Shown here: one piece after another, positions 43,889 through 55,459 of the stretch
Layout: every line of letters starts with the position of its first letter
Position numbering within the stretch: the stretch's first letter is position 1
DNA from: Platanthera guangdongensis
Lineage: Eukaryota; Streptophyta; Magnoliopsida; Asparagales; Orchidaceae
Direction: 5' to 3'
DNA: 64,000 nt
Assembly (NCBI GenBank): GCA_039583875.1
Contig: CM077162.1
Coordinates: 171,821,220-171,885,219, forward strand
The notes under the pieces: model-generated
What the model was told of the DNA's origin: nothing
Seen by the model: the letters and a program-made list of their open reading frames with translations, nothing else
The model's database searches: none
Position numbers and translations under genes: made by a program

Positions 43889-44390
43889 GATACATGCTTC
43901 TCAGTCTCTACCATGTTTAACTTAAAGCTGTAGACTGTGTTTGACACGGTGGTCGCGGTTATGTGCATGAGGATTAAATTGTCATTCGTTAACACCCACC
44001 TGCGGAACTTCATCCACTTTTATGTTCAAACGGATGATGTTTGTTAGATGATGCTTAACAAATGACGGTTTAACCCATACGTTTATGGCCGCCGACACCA
44101 TGCCACAAACAAAGTCATGTTAAAGGAGTGAGAATGAAACAACAGCTGCGGCAACCTTTATAATCAGAACTTGAGGAAGATGATCAATCGTCTTCATGTT
44201 AAAGGAGTGAGAATTGGAGGACATTATATTCATGTTAGAGGAGTGAGATTTGGAGGAAATTATCTTCATGTTAGAGATTTCGACAAAATTTTAATAACTT
44301 TGCTCTAGGGATAATAAAATAAGTTCATGGGAGAGACTCTGTATATAACATCTTCAACAAAAAGCCTTCAACTACCAATTTCTAAGGGCA
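43889..44390. other. Unassigned AT-rich sequence
   Basis: CATGTTAAAGGAGTGAGA occurs four times in degenerate form at 44116-44275. No gene seen. Confidence 0.5.
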
Positions 44391-44917
44391 ATGAAAGAAC
44401 CCGCCAACCCAACAGTTCATCTCAAAACCAAGGTATTGAGATGAAGGGTGTGGGGGTACATGAACACAAAGGGGAGAAGTCTGCAGGCGGTGTGGGATTA
44501 ACCCCAACCACAGGATCGCGGGGATATTCCGCCACAAGGGGGCCCACCGAGGTCAACACCCAGACCTGGAACGCGATGGGGAAGCCAAATACGCGGTCTC
44601 ACACACACGTGTCCTGCTGGCTAATATAATCTCAACACACCCCCGCAGCAGGACAACCCGCTCTGAAACCATGAAAGAACCCGTCAACCCAACAGTTCAT
44701 ATCAAAACTCAGGTATTAAGATGAAGGGTGGTGGGGTACATGAACACAAAGTGGAGAAGTCTGCAGGCGGTGTGGGATTAACCCCAACCACAGGACCGCG
44801 GGGATATTCCGCCACAAGGGGGCCCACCGGGGTCAACACCCAGACCTGGAACGCGATGGGGAAGTCAAATACGCGGTCACACGCACACGTGTCCTGCTGG
44901 CTAATATAATCTCAACA
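44391..44917. repeat. 280-bp tandem duplication of an unclassified repeat
   Basis: ATGAAAGAACCCG starts at 44391 and 44671. The units are nearly identical (ACCCAGACCTGGAACGCGAT, CACGTGTCCTGCTGG). The second unit is about 33 bp shorter, ending at AATCTCAACA where the LINE tail begins. Confidence 0.92.
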
Positions 44918-45192
44918 GGCAACAACAACAACACTCAAGCCTTTATCCCACTATAGTGGGGTCGGCTATATGGATCCTTTGTCGTCATTGTGCCCTATCT
45001 TTTGTCATAATCTCACTAATGCTTAAATACATCATGTCTTTCCTTACAGTTTCATTCCAAGTCATTATTGGTCTACCCCTCACTCGTTTAGCATGCCTAG
45101 TGACTAGACTCTCACAACGCCTAACAAGGGCCTCTAATGGTCACCTTTGTACGTGTCCAAACCAATCTCTAAGGGCATTACAACAAAATTGA
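44918..45192 (-). mobile_element. 3' end of an RTE-clade LINE, 5'-truncated
   Basis: Minus sense: the end of the reverse transcriptase ORF (WFGHVQRRPLEAPVRR, then GRPIMTWNETVRKDM, MTKDRAQ), then GCCGACCCCACTATAGTGGG and a short tail of TTG repeats at 44918-44935. This protein end, the conserved GCCGACCCCA block and the TTG tail are typical of plant RTE LINEs. Only about 275 bp remain. The insertion lies exactly at the end of the 280-bp repeat. Confidence 0.88.
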
Positions 45193-45607
45193 ATGATATA
45201 CCTAAAATATTAATTGTATCATTAAAAATATATATATATGAGACCATATATACAATAAAAGGTATGAAGTAATAAGCTGTGGGGACTTATTAAATTTTTG
45301 GAACTAGATTATTTTCTCTCAAGTGATAAGTTATGCCCATTATATATATGAGATTTTGGTTGTGCTCCGAAAATTTCAAAGCTCACATTGCGTAGGTTTT
45401 GTTAAACTACTAAAATTTAATTTGCTAAAGTTTGTTTTTGGAATATTTAAAACATTCAAGCATCATTTAAATTGGGCTTGATCGCATTAATTCCACACAC
45501 TGGTGTAGGATTACATTAGCGTATCGGCACTGTCATTTCACATTTGCACGTAGCGTTACATTTGCGTGGTGTCACCGTTCACGTTTCACATAGTCTCGTC
45601 CTGCATC
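45193..45607. other. Unassigned AT-rich sequence
   Basis: No gene or known repeat seen up to the start of homology with the Tat-2 LTR. Confidence 0.5.
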
Positions 45608-46124
45608 AGAAAGTCTCGCAGGCCGCCTGTTTGGCGAGGAATCCTTGTAAGACGCCCATCAGGCGAGGAAGCCACATTCATCGCACATTTAGTGAGAAAA
45701 TATATGTAACTCGCCTGTAAGTGGGGACTTCAATGACTTACACAGCAGTTAAGACGCAAGGGGAGCCCATTCTCACAATAGTGATCCCCTCTCACCAAGA
45801 TTTGTCTATAAATAGGATCCCAGGAGTCCTAGGAAAGACACCTGAAAAATTCTCAATCCGCCTCCCCTCACGTCTTATACTCTCCTCTTGGGGCTTTCTT
45901 CGTACCCTGCTCAGTCTTCTTTTGGTGGTGGAGGGAAAATTTTCTCGAACTTCCGGGTACGTGGTGGAACCTCCCTGTTGAAGCACTTAGGGTGTGTTTA
46001 TAGACAATTCTCAGCTTCTCCGTGCTCTTGCCATCTTATCCCGTTGGACCAGACAGCAGACCGGATAACCTCCGGCTACCTTTTGGTCCGAACTTTCGGG
46101 GCGAAGATTTTCCTGACTCCAATA
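45608..46124 (+). repeat. 5' LTR of Tat-2, truncated on the left
   Basis: Homology to the 3' LTR begins at AGAAAGTCTCGCAGGCC (counterpart 53183) and ends at CTCCAATA, followed by CTTTGGTGCAGTAAGTG, the primer region equivalent to Tat-1. Confidence 0.88.
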
Positions 46125-46180
46125 CTTTGGTGCAGTAAGTGTGGACCGCAGTCAGGGGAAAGATCTGCGAAGAGTCGACA

Positions 46181-47680
46181 TGGTGCAAGAAGGCGAGCGA
46201 GAGGTGGTGCACAGCAACTCGCCGGCCGAGGGCGAGTATGTGAAAAAAGTGAACTTTGACGATTTTACTAAGAGGATTGAGAACACGCTGCGAGAAGTTT
46301 TTGTTACTTGCGCTGAGGTCATGGCGACCTCGTCGCGCCGCATCACTCCGGAGGATGGCGAGTCGTCTAGGCGAGCGGGAAAAGAGCTGGCATCTGAAGA
46401 ATTGGAGCGACTAGTGCAAACCCGCTACCCTTGCGGATTCCCAAGGGATTCAATTTCACGGCGCGGAGAATCTCGCGAGCTACCATGAAACTTGTGTGGT
46501 CGAGTTATCACCAACTCACCATCTGTCAACTCACCAACCAGGAGGGAGGAGTCCATTCTGCGATGAGGTTCTGTCAGCACCAGTTCTTGAAGGATTCAAG
46601 GAGCCACATCTCAACTACAATACCGGGAAGGACGACCCCATACAACACATGCAATGGTTCGAGAACGTGATGTTTATATGCAACATGTCAGACCCTTTTA
46701 ATGCAGGTTCTTTTCTATCACCTTCAAGGGGAAGGGGAGAGATTGGTTCCACTAGCACCGGGAGGGTCAATTTACAGTTTTGAGGACTTACGTCGAGATG
46801 TGACGTTGTGTTTCACCAACTCAAAGAAGAGGAAGGAGCTCACTGCCCATTTCTTCCTCAAGCAAGGGATCAACAAGACCCTGCGCAGCTACATCGATCA
46901 CTTCCAGGAAGAGGTCCTCAGTATCCAAGAGGTGGACGGCTTCACGTTATAGTTGGCTCTCACTTTTGGCCGACGAGAGGGCCTTTTCAAGCTAGAGGTC
47001 AGTCAAGATCCGTCGGTTTCCTTCGAGGACCTGATAGACAGAGCAAGCAAATAAATCTAGGGGGAGGCGACGAATAGCGACTTCTTGGCCAACCTAACCA
47101 AGTTGACAAGGGAGGAAGAGGAGGAGGCTCCGGAAGAGGAGAGGAAGGTAGAGCAGAGCAAGCAGGAAGCAAGGGTATGCTAGGAGGCGGGAAGAGTCGA
47201 GGAGGCAAGAGATAAGGAGACCTTACAGGGCCCCAGAGAATCGGGAGCAAGAAAGAAGGTTTCAGGCTCCCGTGGACCGACCCCCATGGAGGCTGACAGG
47301 AAGACCCCATCATGCGGATCCGGTTAGGGCTATACAATTGTACGGAGGAGCATCCGAGATGGGAGCATAGGGAGGCCATGGTGGTGGCTCGGTAAGGCAA
47401 AATGCAGCAGAGAAGGTTGCATCAGAGGAGGAACAAACCGGAGAGGGTTCCCCTCTATTGTGAGCTACATCAAGTACAGGGGCGCGACACTGCAACCTGC
47501 CCAGAGTTCATAGAAGCAAGGAGGAGAGCGAGAGAAGGAGGAGCCCTAGGATGGGTGGAGAAGGCCAAGACCCCAGCCCGAAGGAGGAACAAAGATAGGG
47601 TTGACTTGAGAGGGCGCAGAGGAGTGGGAGTCATTCGTGCGGGGGAGAGCATTGGGAGTCCATGGCGGTGCAACAGTTGA
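46181..47680 (+). pseudogene. gag: Tat-2 gag
   Basis: Starts near MVQEGEREV at 46181. Gag motifs in three frames: EPHLNYNTGKDDPIQHMQWF, SFEDLRRDVTLCF and LRSYIDHFQEEVLSIQE, then a Glu/Arg-rich tail and the nucleocapsid-like CELHQVQGRDTATCPEF (about 47458-47508), parallel to CDFHQEEGHSTATC in Tat-1. Frameshifts near 46490, 46700-46780 and 46950. Confidence 0.85.
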
Positions 47681-49730
47681 CGCAAGCATTGCTCCAGAGG
47701 CCAAAGTAGGGGGAGGATCTATTCTTCTACCTAGGAATAGGGTTGGAAGCCGTCAGCTCAGTACTGGTGAGGAAAGAAGGAAAGGGATAGCTCTTGATTT
47801 ACCATGTGAGTAAGGTATTAGGTAAAGCCGAAACGCACTGCCCTATCCTCGAGAAGCTGGCATTTGCTTTAGTTATCTCTGTGTGGAAGCTTCAGCCCTA
47901 CTTTCAAGCACATTCCATCCGCGTGATAGCCGATCATCCTCTTCGTGGCATCATGGATGGAGTAGAGCACTCAGGATGTTTAACAAAGTGATCGGTAGAA
48001 CTTAGCGAGTTTGACGTTACCTACTTGCCTAAGGTGGTCATCAAGGGGAAGGTCATGGCGGACTTCATGGTCGATTTCTCAACAGAGGCAGAAGAGGAGG
48101 AGCGTCCAATAGGCTCAGTACCATGAAAAATGTTCGCGGACGGAGCTCCCGGGGAACGAGGATCGAGCAAGCAATCGAGATTCTATTTCTCGTCACAAAC
48201 AACCAGGCAGAGTATAAAGCTATCATCGCGGGGTTACGCATGGCCCGAGAAATAGGGCTTCAAGATCTCCTGGCGTTCACCGATTCTTTGGTAGTAGCAT
48301 CCCAGGTCCGACGGGAATTCGAGGTGCAAGATACTATTCTTCAACGATACCTAGTGAAGGTGAAGGGATTGATGGGAACGTTCAAATCATTCTTTGTTCA
48401 ACACGTACCAAGGGAGGGAAATTCAGCGACGGACCGACTAGTCAAGTACGGACCCATAGCCAGAGGTATTATCATCGAATTGTTGCGACCATCATAAAAG
48501 AAGGGGAGTTAATGGAAATCTAGCACCGAACCTCTTGGCAAGATCTGTTGGTGACGTTTCTCAGCACCAATCAGATCCCCGCGGAACTATATCGTAAAAC
48601 CATATCGGGTCCTTTAGCCAAATGTATCTCAGAGTCGGAAGCTTTGCAAGTAGTAGAAGAAATTCATTCAGGGGAGTGTGGGAGTGATTCAGCGACTCGT
48701 ACCTTAGAGCAAAGAATTCTGATATAGGGATACTTCTGGCCCACTATAAGGAAAGACACTGAGTCGTTCTCAAATAAGTGTCGAAAGTGCCAACTTTTTG
48801 CCCCCTCCAACTGCAACCGGTTCAAAAAACTACGTTCGATTACAGCCTAATGACCCTTCTCCATTTGCGGGATGGACCTAATTGGTCCTTTTTCCTCATG
48901 CTGGCAGACAGAGAAAGTTCATTCTCAAAATGATCGACTACTTTTCAAAGTGGATCAAAGTTAAAGTGTTAGCCAAGACTACATCGCAGATAGAGAAGAA
49001 CTTTATTTGGGGAGAAATTTCTTGTAAATTCAGGATCTCTCTCGCGGTTGTCACCGACAACGACCGCAGTTTGAGAGCCTATAATTGATCGATTTCTGTA
49101 ATCAACTGGGAACCGATCTGCAGTTCACTTCTGTCCATCACCCTAGGAGTAACGGTCAGGTCGAGGCGGTGAATAAGTCGGTCATCAACCTTTTGAATAA
49201 GAAGGCTGAGAATCTCAAGGGGAATTGGGTCGAACAGCTCCCATTAGTCATTTGGGCTCTTAGAACAACTCCTAACTCGGCGTCGGGAGAGACGTCATTC
49301 AAATTATCCCACGGATCGGAGGCTCTCATCCATGTCGAGTTCGAAGTCAGAAGCCCAAGGGTGGTTGTTGTCGAAGAAGGATACGAAAAATGGAGCCTCG
49401 AGAACAAGAAAGCTCAAAGACTATGCCTCGACTACATTGAAGAGCTTCGAGACCTTGCAACGGCCCGACAAGCAGAGATCTAGAGGATAATGGTCAGACA
49501 CTTCAACAAACAAGCTCACATCAAGCAGTTCCAGGTAGGGGGATCTTGTCCTGAAAAAAGTGGATGTTGCAGGCCGGTCGGCCGCCGTAGGGAAGCTGGA
49601 TCCAAATTGGGAAGGTCCTTTCATCGTGCAGGAAGCCCTCGAGTCCGGAGGATACCGTTTGCAGAATCATGATGGAGAACCCCTTAGCAACATTTGAAGT
49701 GAGGATGACCTGAAAAAGCTCTGCCCGTAA
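47681..49730 (+). pseudogene. pol: Tat-2 pol remnant: RNase H, second RNase H, integrase; protease and RT core deleted
   Basis: Starts at QLTQALLQRPK, matching Tat-1 pol near 24140, directly after the gag tail. Then LEKLAFALVISVWKLQPYF and ADHPLRGI (RNase H connection), NNQAEYKAIIAGL, FTDSLVVASQ and REGNSATDRLVK (second RNase H), SGECGSDSATRTL, KCRKCQLFAP (integrase zinc region), DYFSKWIKV, TDNDRSL where TDNGPQF is expected, and HHPRSNGQVEAVNK. No YVDD box is present. Many stops and shifts. Confidence 0.9.
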
Positions 49731-50330
49731 GGATGCAGATGAGTTGTATTTATTTCTTACACAAATGGAAAATTTCTACTTGTTGCATGTAATGACATAA
49801 GCATTTATAATGCGCCTCTTTTTGAACGACTCAAACGACGAACAAAGAAAACAATATGCCCTATGTGACGGGTTGGAAGAGGAATCTCCGACTCAACACT
49901 CATGAATTGCCTCCCAGGTAATTGGACAATGTCTCGGGATAATAGCGAATCATCTTAAGTCCAAACCTCTGCAGCGACGACCGAAATCAGCTCCCCCTTT
50001 TTCTACATGTTGGTCGACGATCCCTCAAGTGCCCATCTCACCTGTCTAGCTACATTGTCTGAAGAGAGTAAGGAGTAACCCCTCGGCCCGGCAAGAGAGG
50101 AGTTAACCTGCCTTCGGGCATGGACCCTCCATTAAAAAGTGCGGGATTAATCTCAAAGTAACAAGAAGGTGATAAATGCACGCCACCACTCGCAGATTTT
50201 TAATATAAAATCTATCCAATTGAAAAATCGACGTAAGTAATTATATTAGATTACTGAGTGAGAAGAGTAATACCCCTCCCCCCCCCCCCCCCGACCCACA
50301 AAAATGGGGGAAGTAACCCTTGGGCATTAC
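49731..50330. other. Tat-2 spacer after integrase
   Basis: No gene. Includes a 15-C run at 50278-50292. Confidence 0.6.
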
Positions 50331-51071
50331 GAGGCTTTTCATCATCGTTCCCGCGTCTAGGATGTAGACCTCGTGCATTGGGCGTCCTGGTAAGACCATT
50401 CCATTGTAAGTTAGGCCAAGAACCGCTCCCCTCATACAAGGAGGCCATGATAGACCTCTCGAGTGTCTTTCACTCCCCGAGGCTCTTCGTCATTGTTCCC
50501 GGGTCTAGGATATAGACCTCATGTGTTGTGGGTCCATGTAAGACTACTTCTCTATAAGTTAGGCCGAGATCCGCTCTCCTATTACAAGGTGGCCCTCGTA
50601 GACCTCTCGAGTGTCTTTCCCTCCTCGAGGCTCTTCGTCATCGTTCCTGGGTCTATGATGTAGATCTCGTGTGATGTGCGTCCTTGTAAGACCATTCCTC
50701 TGTAAATTTGGTCGATATTTGCTCCCCTCTTACAAGGTGGTCATGGTAGACCTCCCGAGTGTCTTTCCCTCCCCGAGGCTCTATGTCATCGTTCTCGGGT
50801 CTAGGGTGTAGACCTTGTGCGTCGTGCATCCTTATAAGATCACTCCTCTGTAAGTTAGATCGAGATTTGCTCCCCTCTTACAAGGTGGCCCTGGCTGACC
50901 TCCAGAGTGTCTTTCCCTCCCTGAGGCACTTCGTTGCCTTTTCCCGAGTCTAAGATGTAGACCTCGTGCGTTGTGCGTCCTTGTAAGACCAATCCCCTGT
51001 AACTTAGGACGAGATTCGCTCCCCTCTTATAAGGCGGCCCTAGTAGACTTCCCGAGTGTCTTCCCCTCCTC
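50331..51071 (+). repeat. 148-bp tandem array in Tat-2, five units
   Basis: GAGGCTCTTCGTCATCG-type starts at 50331, 50479, 50627, 50775, 50923 and a last start at 51072. Each unit carries an inverted repeat, perfect in the third (CCTTGTAAGA ... TCTTACAAGG). By eye it shares no sequence with the 146-bp unit of Tat-1, though it occupies the same place. Confidence 0.95.
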
Positions 51072-51147
51072 GAGGCATTGCGTCACCGGAGTCCGAAGAT
51101 GAGTCGAAGAGATACGCAAAGTGCATATCTCGCGAACCGATGTAAGA

Positions 51148-51357
51148 GAGCATTCAAGCAGCGAAATCCTAAGAGCCTAAGCGAGTATTCAAGCCGCGAG
51201 ATCCTAAGAAACTAAGTGAGTATTCAAGCTGCAAGATTCAAATAGCCTAAATGAGTATTCAAGTCGCGAGATCCTAAGAGCATAATCGAGTATTCAAGTC
51301 GCGAGATCCTAAGAGCCTAAGCGAGCACTCAATTCACGCGATCCTCGGAGCTTGGGC
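51148..51357 (+). repeat. 35-bp tandem array in Tat-2, six units
   Basis: GAGTATTCAAGTCGCGAGAT and variants start at 51148, 51183, 51218, 51253, 51288 and 51323, exactly 35 bp apart. Confidence 0.93.
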
Positions 51358-51507
51358 GAGCTTCTCGCAGTCACGTAGAAGGAGGCGATGTAAATAAACT
51401 TTCTTTTCTTTTGGGTACAAAAAAGTACAACAAAAAAATCGGAGCGGGAGCACCCCGTCCACCTTGCATATAAAAGAATATGAAAAACAAAAAATAAAAC
51501 AAAACAA

Positions 51508-52460
51508 AATCATTCGTCCTCGGGCGAGCCATCAGAGGATCCGTCTGAGTCACTAGCATCATCATCGTCGTGAGCGAACACCTCGGGCAGCAGGTAGATT
51601 GTTTCTAGCTCCTCACATTCCTAGATAAGATAGCTGCCCATCTTCAACATAGCCAACATCAAGTCGCCCGCCGTGCCCGTGAGCTGGTGACGGAGCTCGG
51701 TTAGTTCCATATGGGTCATCCTGATTACCTTGCCGCCGTTGGAGGACCCTGCCTCGAGGGGTCACCGCTCTGAGGCTTGGGATTCGAGCTTGGCAATCAG
51801 GTCCTGAGCAGCCTCCAAAGAGGATTGGTTGTCGTCCAGCTCCTTCTCTAACTTGGAGGCCTTCTCGGTGAGAATCAACTAGGTTTCCTGCGAGTAAGAA
51901 TGTCGCAAAACATATGCCGTTTTCCCGAAAGGTTCGCACGTCAAGAAAGGTGTAAGGTTCCACCAAGCCCACCCCGTATTCTTTGTTCTTCACAGCTTTG
52001 GTTTCGGCCTCTTCCGCCCATTTTTCGGCCTCTACCACCCGCTTGTCAGCCAATTCCACCCGTTCTTCGGCCACAGCGACGGACCTCTCCAGCTGGAGTG
52101 GGTGCTTTCCAACAATCTTATTCTTTCCTGATTCCACTAGGTAGTTCCTCATCGTCTGTTGCACGAGCTCCATAGAGCAAAGCTGAGCTCGAGATCGAAA
52201 CAAGAGGTGGTAGGAGAAGTAGAGCTACGGCAAGGGACTTGACAGTGCCACCCACCGTCATCGGCGGAGATCCAGCACTCTGAACCCCCCCCCCCCCCCC
52301 AACAAATGTTTGGCCGTGCCCGGTTCCCTGTCCGCCTATTGCGGGCAACACCATCACTACCCCAGCTGATCGCGGGGGAATGATCTCCAACGACACGGTA
52401 GCCAAAGTTACAGGCAGATCGGACGGGTCTGACCACCACCTTTTGCGAGACTGCACAGAT
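51508..52460 (-). pseudogene. Tat-2 antisense gene 1 remnant, N-terminal domain missing
   Basis: Minus sense: SRKRWWSDPSDLP preceded by an acceptor-like TGTGCAG, then a coiled coil (LERSVAVAEERVELADKRVVEAEKWAEEAE shortened to LERSVAVAEERVEL), a GTGGGC ... CTCGCAG intron-like stretch near 51968-51885, LEAAQDLIAKLESQ, and a tail ending in an acidic run (HDDDDASDSDGSSDGSPEDE) with a stop near 51508. The gypsy-type transposon domain of Tat-1 exon 1 cannot be found; the sequence passes into antisense gene 2 sequence instead. Several shifts. Confidence 0.65.
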
Positions 52461-52610
52461 AAGAAAAGATCAGAGCGAGTAGTCTGGATTATATTGGGAA
52501 CAATTCTAGATATAGAGCTGAACCTCACGGGGCTGGTTCTGACGAAGCTCGGTTTGGCTCCTTGCTCCCAGGCGCTGGAGTTTCTGGAACGTCGCTTAGG
52601 TCGGCTGCCT

Positions 52611-52850
52611 CTAATACTTGTTGGGTCGTCTCAGCGACCACCTGCTCCCCCCGTCTAGAGGTTTGTCCCCCTCCAAAACCTGCTCTTCTGGCACCTGCAT
52701 CAGGGTTCTCCCCCTCTTGCGCTTGCAGGTCCCATCCCCAAAGCGATCATGGCTCGAAGGACCCATCTTCAATAAGCTTTTGAAGCGAGTTGCCCGGAGC
52801 GTTATTTCCTCGGGAGTAATTGGCAAAGTACTCAACCTAAGAAGTTCGTC
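52611..52850 (-). pseudogene. Tat-2 antisense gene 2 remnant
   Basis: Minus sense LPITPEEITLRATRF corresponds to MPVSEEVRARL, the start of Tat-1 antisense gene 2; the start ATG appears as TTG. The frame continues through GDGTCKRKRGRTL. It lies in the same position relative to a TATA box and a G-run as in Tat-1. Confidence 0.55.
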
Positions 52851-52870
52851 GCAATAAAAGTCCCCCCCCC

Positions 52871-52878
52871 CATTTATA
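52871..52878 (-). promoter_or_regulatory. Antisense TATA box in Tat-2, followed by a G-run
   Basis: Minus strand TCTATAAATGGGGGGGGGG: TATAAAT directly followed by 9-10 G. Confidence 0.55.
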
Positions 52879-52900
52879 GAAGTCAAAGTAGCTCGCAGGA

Positions 52901-52984
52901 ACGCTCCCGACAAGATCTACTACTCGCTACGCTCCCGACAAGATCTACTACTCGCTACGCTCCCGACAAGATCTACTACTCGCT
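52901..52984. repeat. 28-bp tandem repeat, three copies
   Basis: ACGCTCCCGACAAGATCTAC starts at 52901, 52929 and 52957, just upstream of the antisense TATA box. Confidence 0.95.
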
Positions 52985-53029
52985 GGATATGGGTTGGATG
53001 AATCTTTCTGAACTATGAAATAGCTCGCG

Positions 53030-53043
53030 GAGAGCGGGGATTA
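53030..53043 (+). other. Polypurine tract of Tat-2
   Basis: GAGAGCGGGGATTA directly before TGTACAACC. Confidence 0.75.
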
Positions 53044-53877
53044 TGTACAACCTGTATTCATCGAGAAAGCGATCCATCTCACCCCATTAGCCAAAGTCAA
53101 AGTAAACGGAAAGCAAAGTTGAGTGGTGTAGACCAAGATTACCCAAGTAGGAGAGGAAGCACGACAAGTCGCCAACTGGGCAAGAAAGTCTCACAGGCCG
53201 CCTGCTTGGCGAGGAATCCTTATATGTCGCCCATCAGGCGAGGAAGCTCCATTCATTGACCACTTAGTGAGGAAATATCTGTAACTCGCCCGTAAGCAAG
53301 CGACTTCAGTGACCTACACAACAGTTAAGCCGCAAGGGGAGCCCATTCTCGCAATAGTGATCCCTCACTATGATTTTTCTATAAATAGGACCCCAGGGGT
53401 GCTAGGAAAGACAGCTAAAAAACTCTCAGGCTCTATTTGGTTCGGCGTTTTGCCGCTCCGTTTGGGGCAAACGTCGTCGGAAGGTGGGTAAACAAATGAA
53501 CCTCTGGCGGCGTTTGCTCCGTTTCCACCCGCCCGCCTTGAGAAACGCCCCAAAAGCTCTGTTTGGAGAAGCCACCTCCCCCCCTCCGATTCGAACACTC
53601 CGTTTCCACCCGCCGGATCGATCCGCCACCGCCGAACCAAATGAAGCCTCAATCCCCCCCCCCCCTCAAGTTTTCTACTCTCCTCTTGGTGCTTTCCTCG
53701 TACCCTGGTCAACCTTCTTTTGGTTGCGTACGGGAAGTTTTCACAAACTTCCGGATACGTGGTGAGACATATCTGTTGAAGCACTTGGGGTGTGTTTATA
53801 GACAATTCTCATCTTCTCTGTGTTATTGTCATCTTTTGTTCCGAACTTTTGGGGCGAGGATTTTCCTGGCTCCAACA
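53044..53877 (+). repeat. 3' LTR of Tat-2, interrupted by a MITE
   Basis: Starts TGTACAACCTG, ends GGCTCCAACA; about 611 bp without the inserted MITE and its duplicated TCA. The LTR TATA box is near 53380-53390 (CTATAAATAGG). Confidence 0.88.
53429..53648. mobile_element. PIF/Harbinger (Tourist)-like MITE, 220 bp
   Basis: Terminal inverted repeats GGCTCTATTTGGTTCGGCG and its inverse (CGCCGAACCAAATGAAGCC) differ at two positions. The flanks are TCA on both sides; the 5' LTR of Tat-2 has a single TCA and no insert at the same place (CTCAATCCGCC), so the empty site is known. A 3-bp TSD and this type of end fit PIF/Harbinger. No coding capacity. Confidence 0.85.
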
Positions 53878-55459
53878 CATATGCATAAAATACAAAACAT
53901 TCTTACATGTAACTGAATTAAACATTAAAAAGTACTTTTGTCTGACCTAAGGAACAGAACAGATATACGTTAGCTAACAAACTCAATAATTGAACAGAAC
54001 AGAACAGATGTACGTAATGCTTTCATTGAAAATTGGATTTGTAACTCTTAGCACTCTATTGTATAATAGGTGGACTGGAAACATAAAGCATTGGATTCTT
54101 TTCCTCGAGCAAACAATAGATGAAGGAATGGTGCTTATATATTTACATTCTAATTCCAGAATTTTATTTAAATTCTGATTCTATAATTCAAATATTTTTA
54201 TTTCAGGAAACGGAAATAAAGAAAAACTGAAAAACCTTGAACATAATCATGTTGCCCGTGCCTACCACAGGTTGGAACAAAATGAGGCCGTGCTAAAATT
54301 CTTTACTTGGATCCTTTATAATCTTCACTGCTATTTGACTACTTCGTCATCCAAGTTTTCTGTCAGCAATGTAATATACATATTATAAAAGCTGACTGGA
54401 AGAGCATTTATATATATATATAAAGAAACATGATATTTATAATAAAACCATAACTTTCAGACAGAGATCGGTCGGGCTTTATTTGAGGATTCACCTTTAT
54501 CGATATATTTGGATCGTCAAATGGTCAATCGGAGATTGTGATAACGACCAGCTCGATTTTTCATTTTTTTTATTTTTTTTTTATTTTTCTAACTTGTATT
54601 TTGATAGTTAGGATAAAATTACCCGTGAGGCAATCGTGGCCATCCGATGATTAACCTAATCCCTCTCTCCAATATATCATTTCAGCAGCATGTTCACAAG
54701 GTATCGAGAATTTACGGTTTCAAAGAGGGAACTGCTCGGTCTAGGAAGGTGCGCGACGCCTTCCCCCTCCCAATGCCGACATCGGGAGCTTATACCGCCT
54801 ACGGGGGTATCGACTCCCCCATCTGCTGCCTCACGCTGCTTCCTGCCGCCTCCTACCATTCCTTAACAGGTATTCCGCCCCTCTCCACCACAAATCCGAG
54901 CCTCTTCCCTTCCCGCCCCAAGACACCACACGAAACTCCACTCCAGCGATTCCCCGGGCTTCTACATCCCAGATTCGCACCTCCCCTTCCATCTCACTAC
55001 ATATCATTGTATTCCCGTACATCTACGCTCCAAAATACACCTTCGAACACCCCTCCCACAGCTGGCATGACTCTCTCCTACGATTTAAGCATTCTTGTCC
55101 CTACCCACTCCAAAATCACATAATTCAGCACCTCCCCGTTGTTACACTCTGATGTCCATCCCTTTTCCACTGCCAAATCCATTCCCAAACACGTCATGAA
55201 GCCTCTCCATCCCTCTTCCATTTCCACTGCAATACTCCATCGTATATCCACACCAACGCTTCCCCAACACCATACCGGCATTTTCCACTCCAACAGCACT
55301 CCCAGCTCAAAAATAGCCACCACCACTCTTCAAAAACACCAAAACAGCAGTATTGTCACTCTCGAATGGTCACAGGCACTATTGGAGCTTCCCAACACCA
55401 CCAGAATCAAATACTTGGTGAGTTTTTACTTCTATTACTCATTTATTCACATTGTTCGG
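53878..55459. other. Unassigned AT-rich sequence
   Basis: No gene recognised. An open plus-strand frame of 158 codons at 54647 is Pro/Ser/Thr-rich and without any recognisable domain. Confidence 0.5.

Larger units (their letters stand above)
45608..53877 (+). mobile_element. Tat-2: decayed Tat-lineage element lacking protease and RT core
   Basis: Same order as Tat-1 (LTR, gag, RNase H, second RNase H, integrase, tandem arrays, antisense gene remnants, purine tract, LTR). The 5' LTR lacks its first ~140 bp, so no TSD can be checked; CATAT follows the 3' LTR. The internal sequence jumps from the nucleocapsid region to the RT thumb, removing about 1.8 kb relative to Tat-1. Confidence 0.9.

Noticed and set aside
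54647..55123. 158-codon plus-strand ORF as a host gene
   Set aside because: Ser/Pro/Thr-rich, no domain, no plausible splice context; the opposite strand is equally open in parts.
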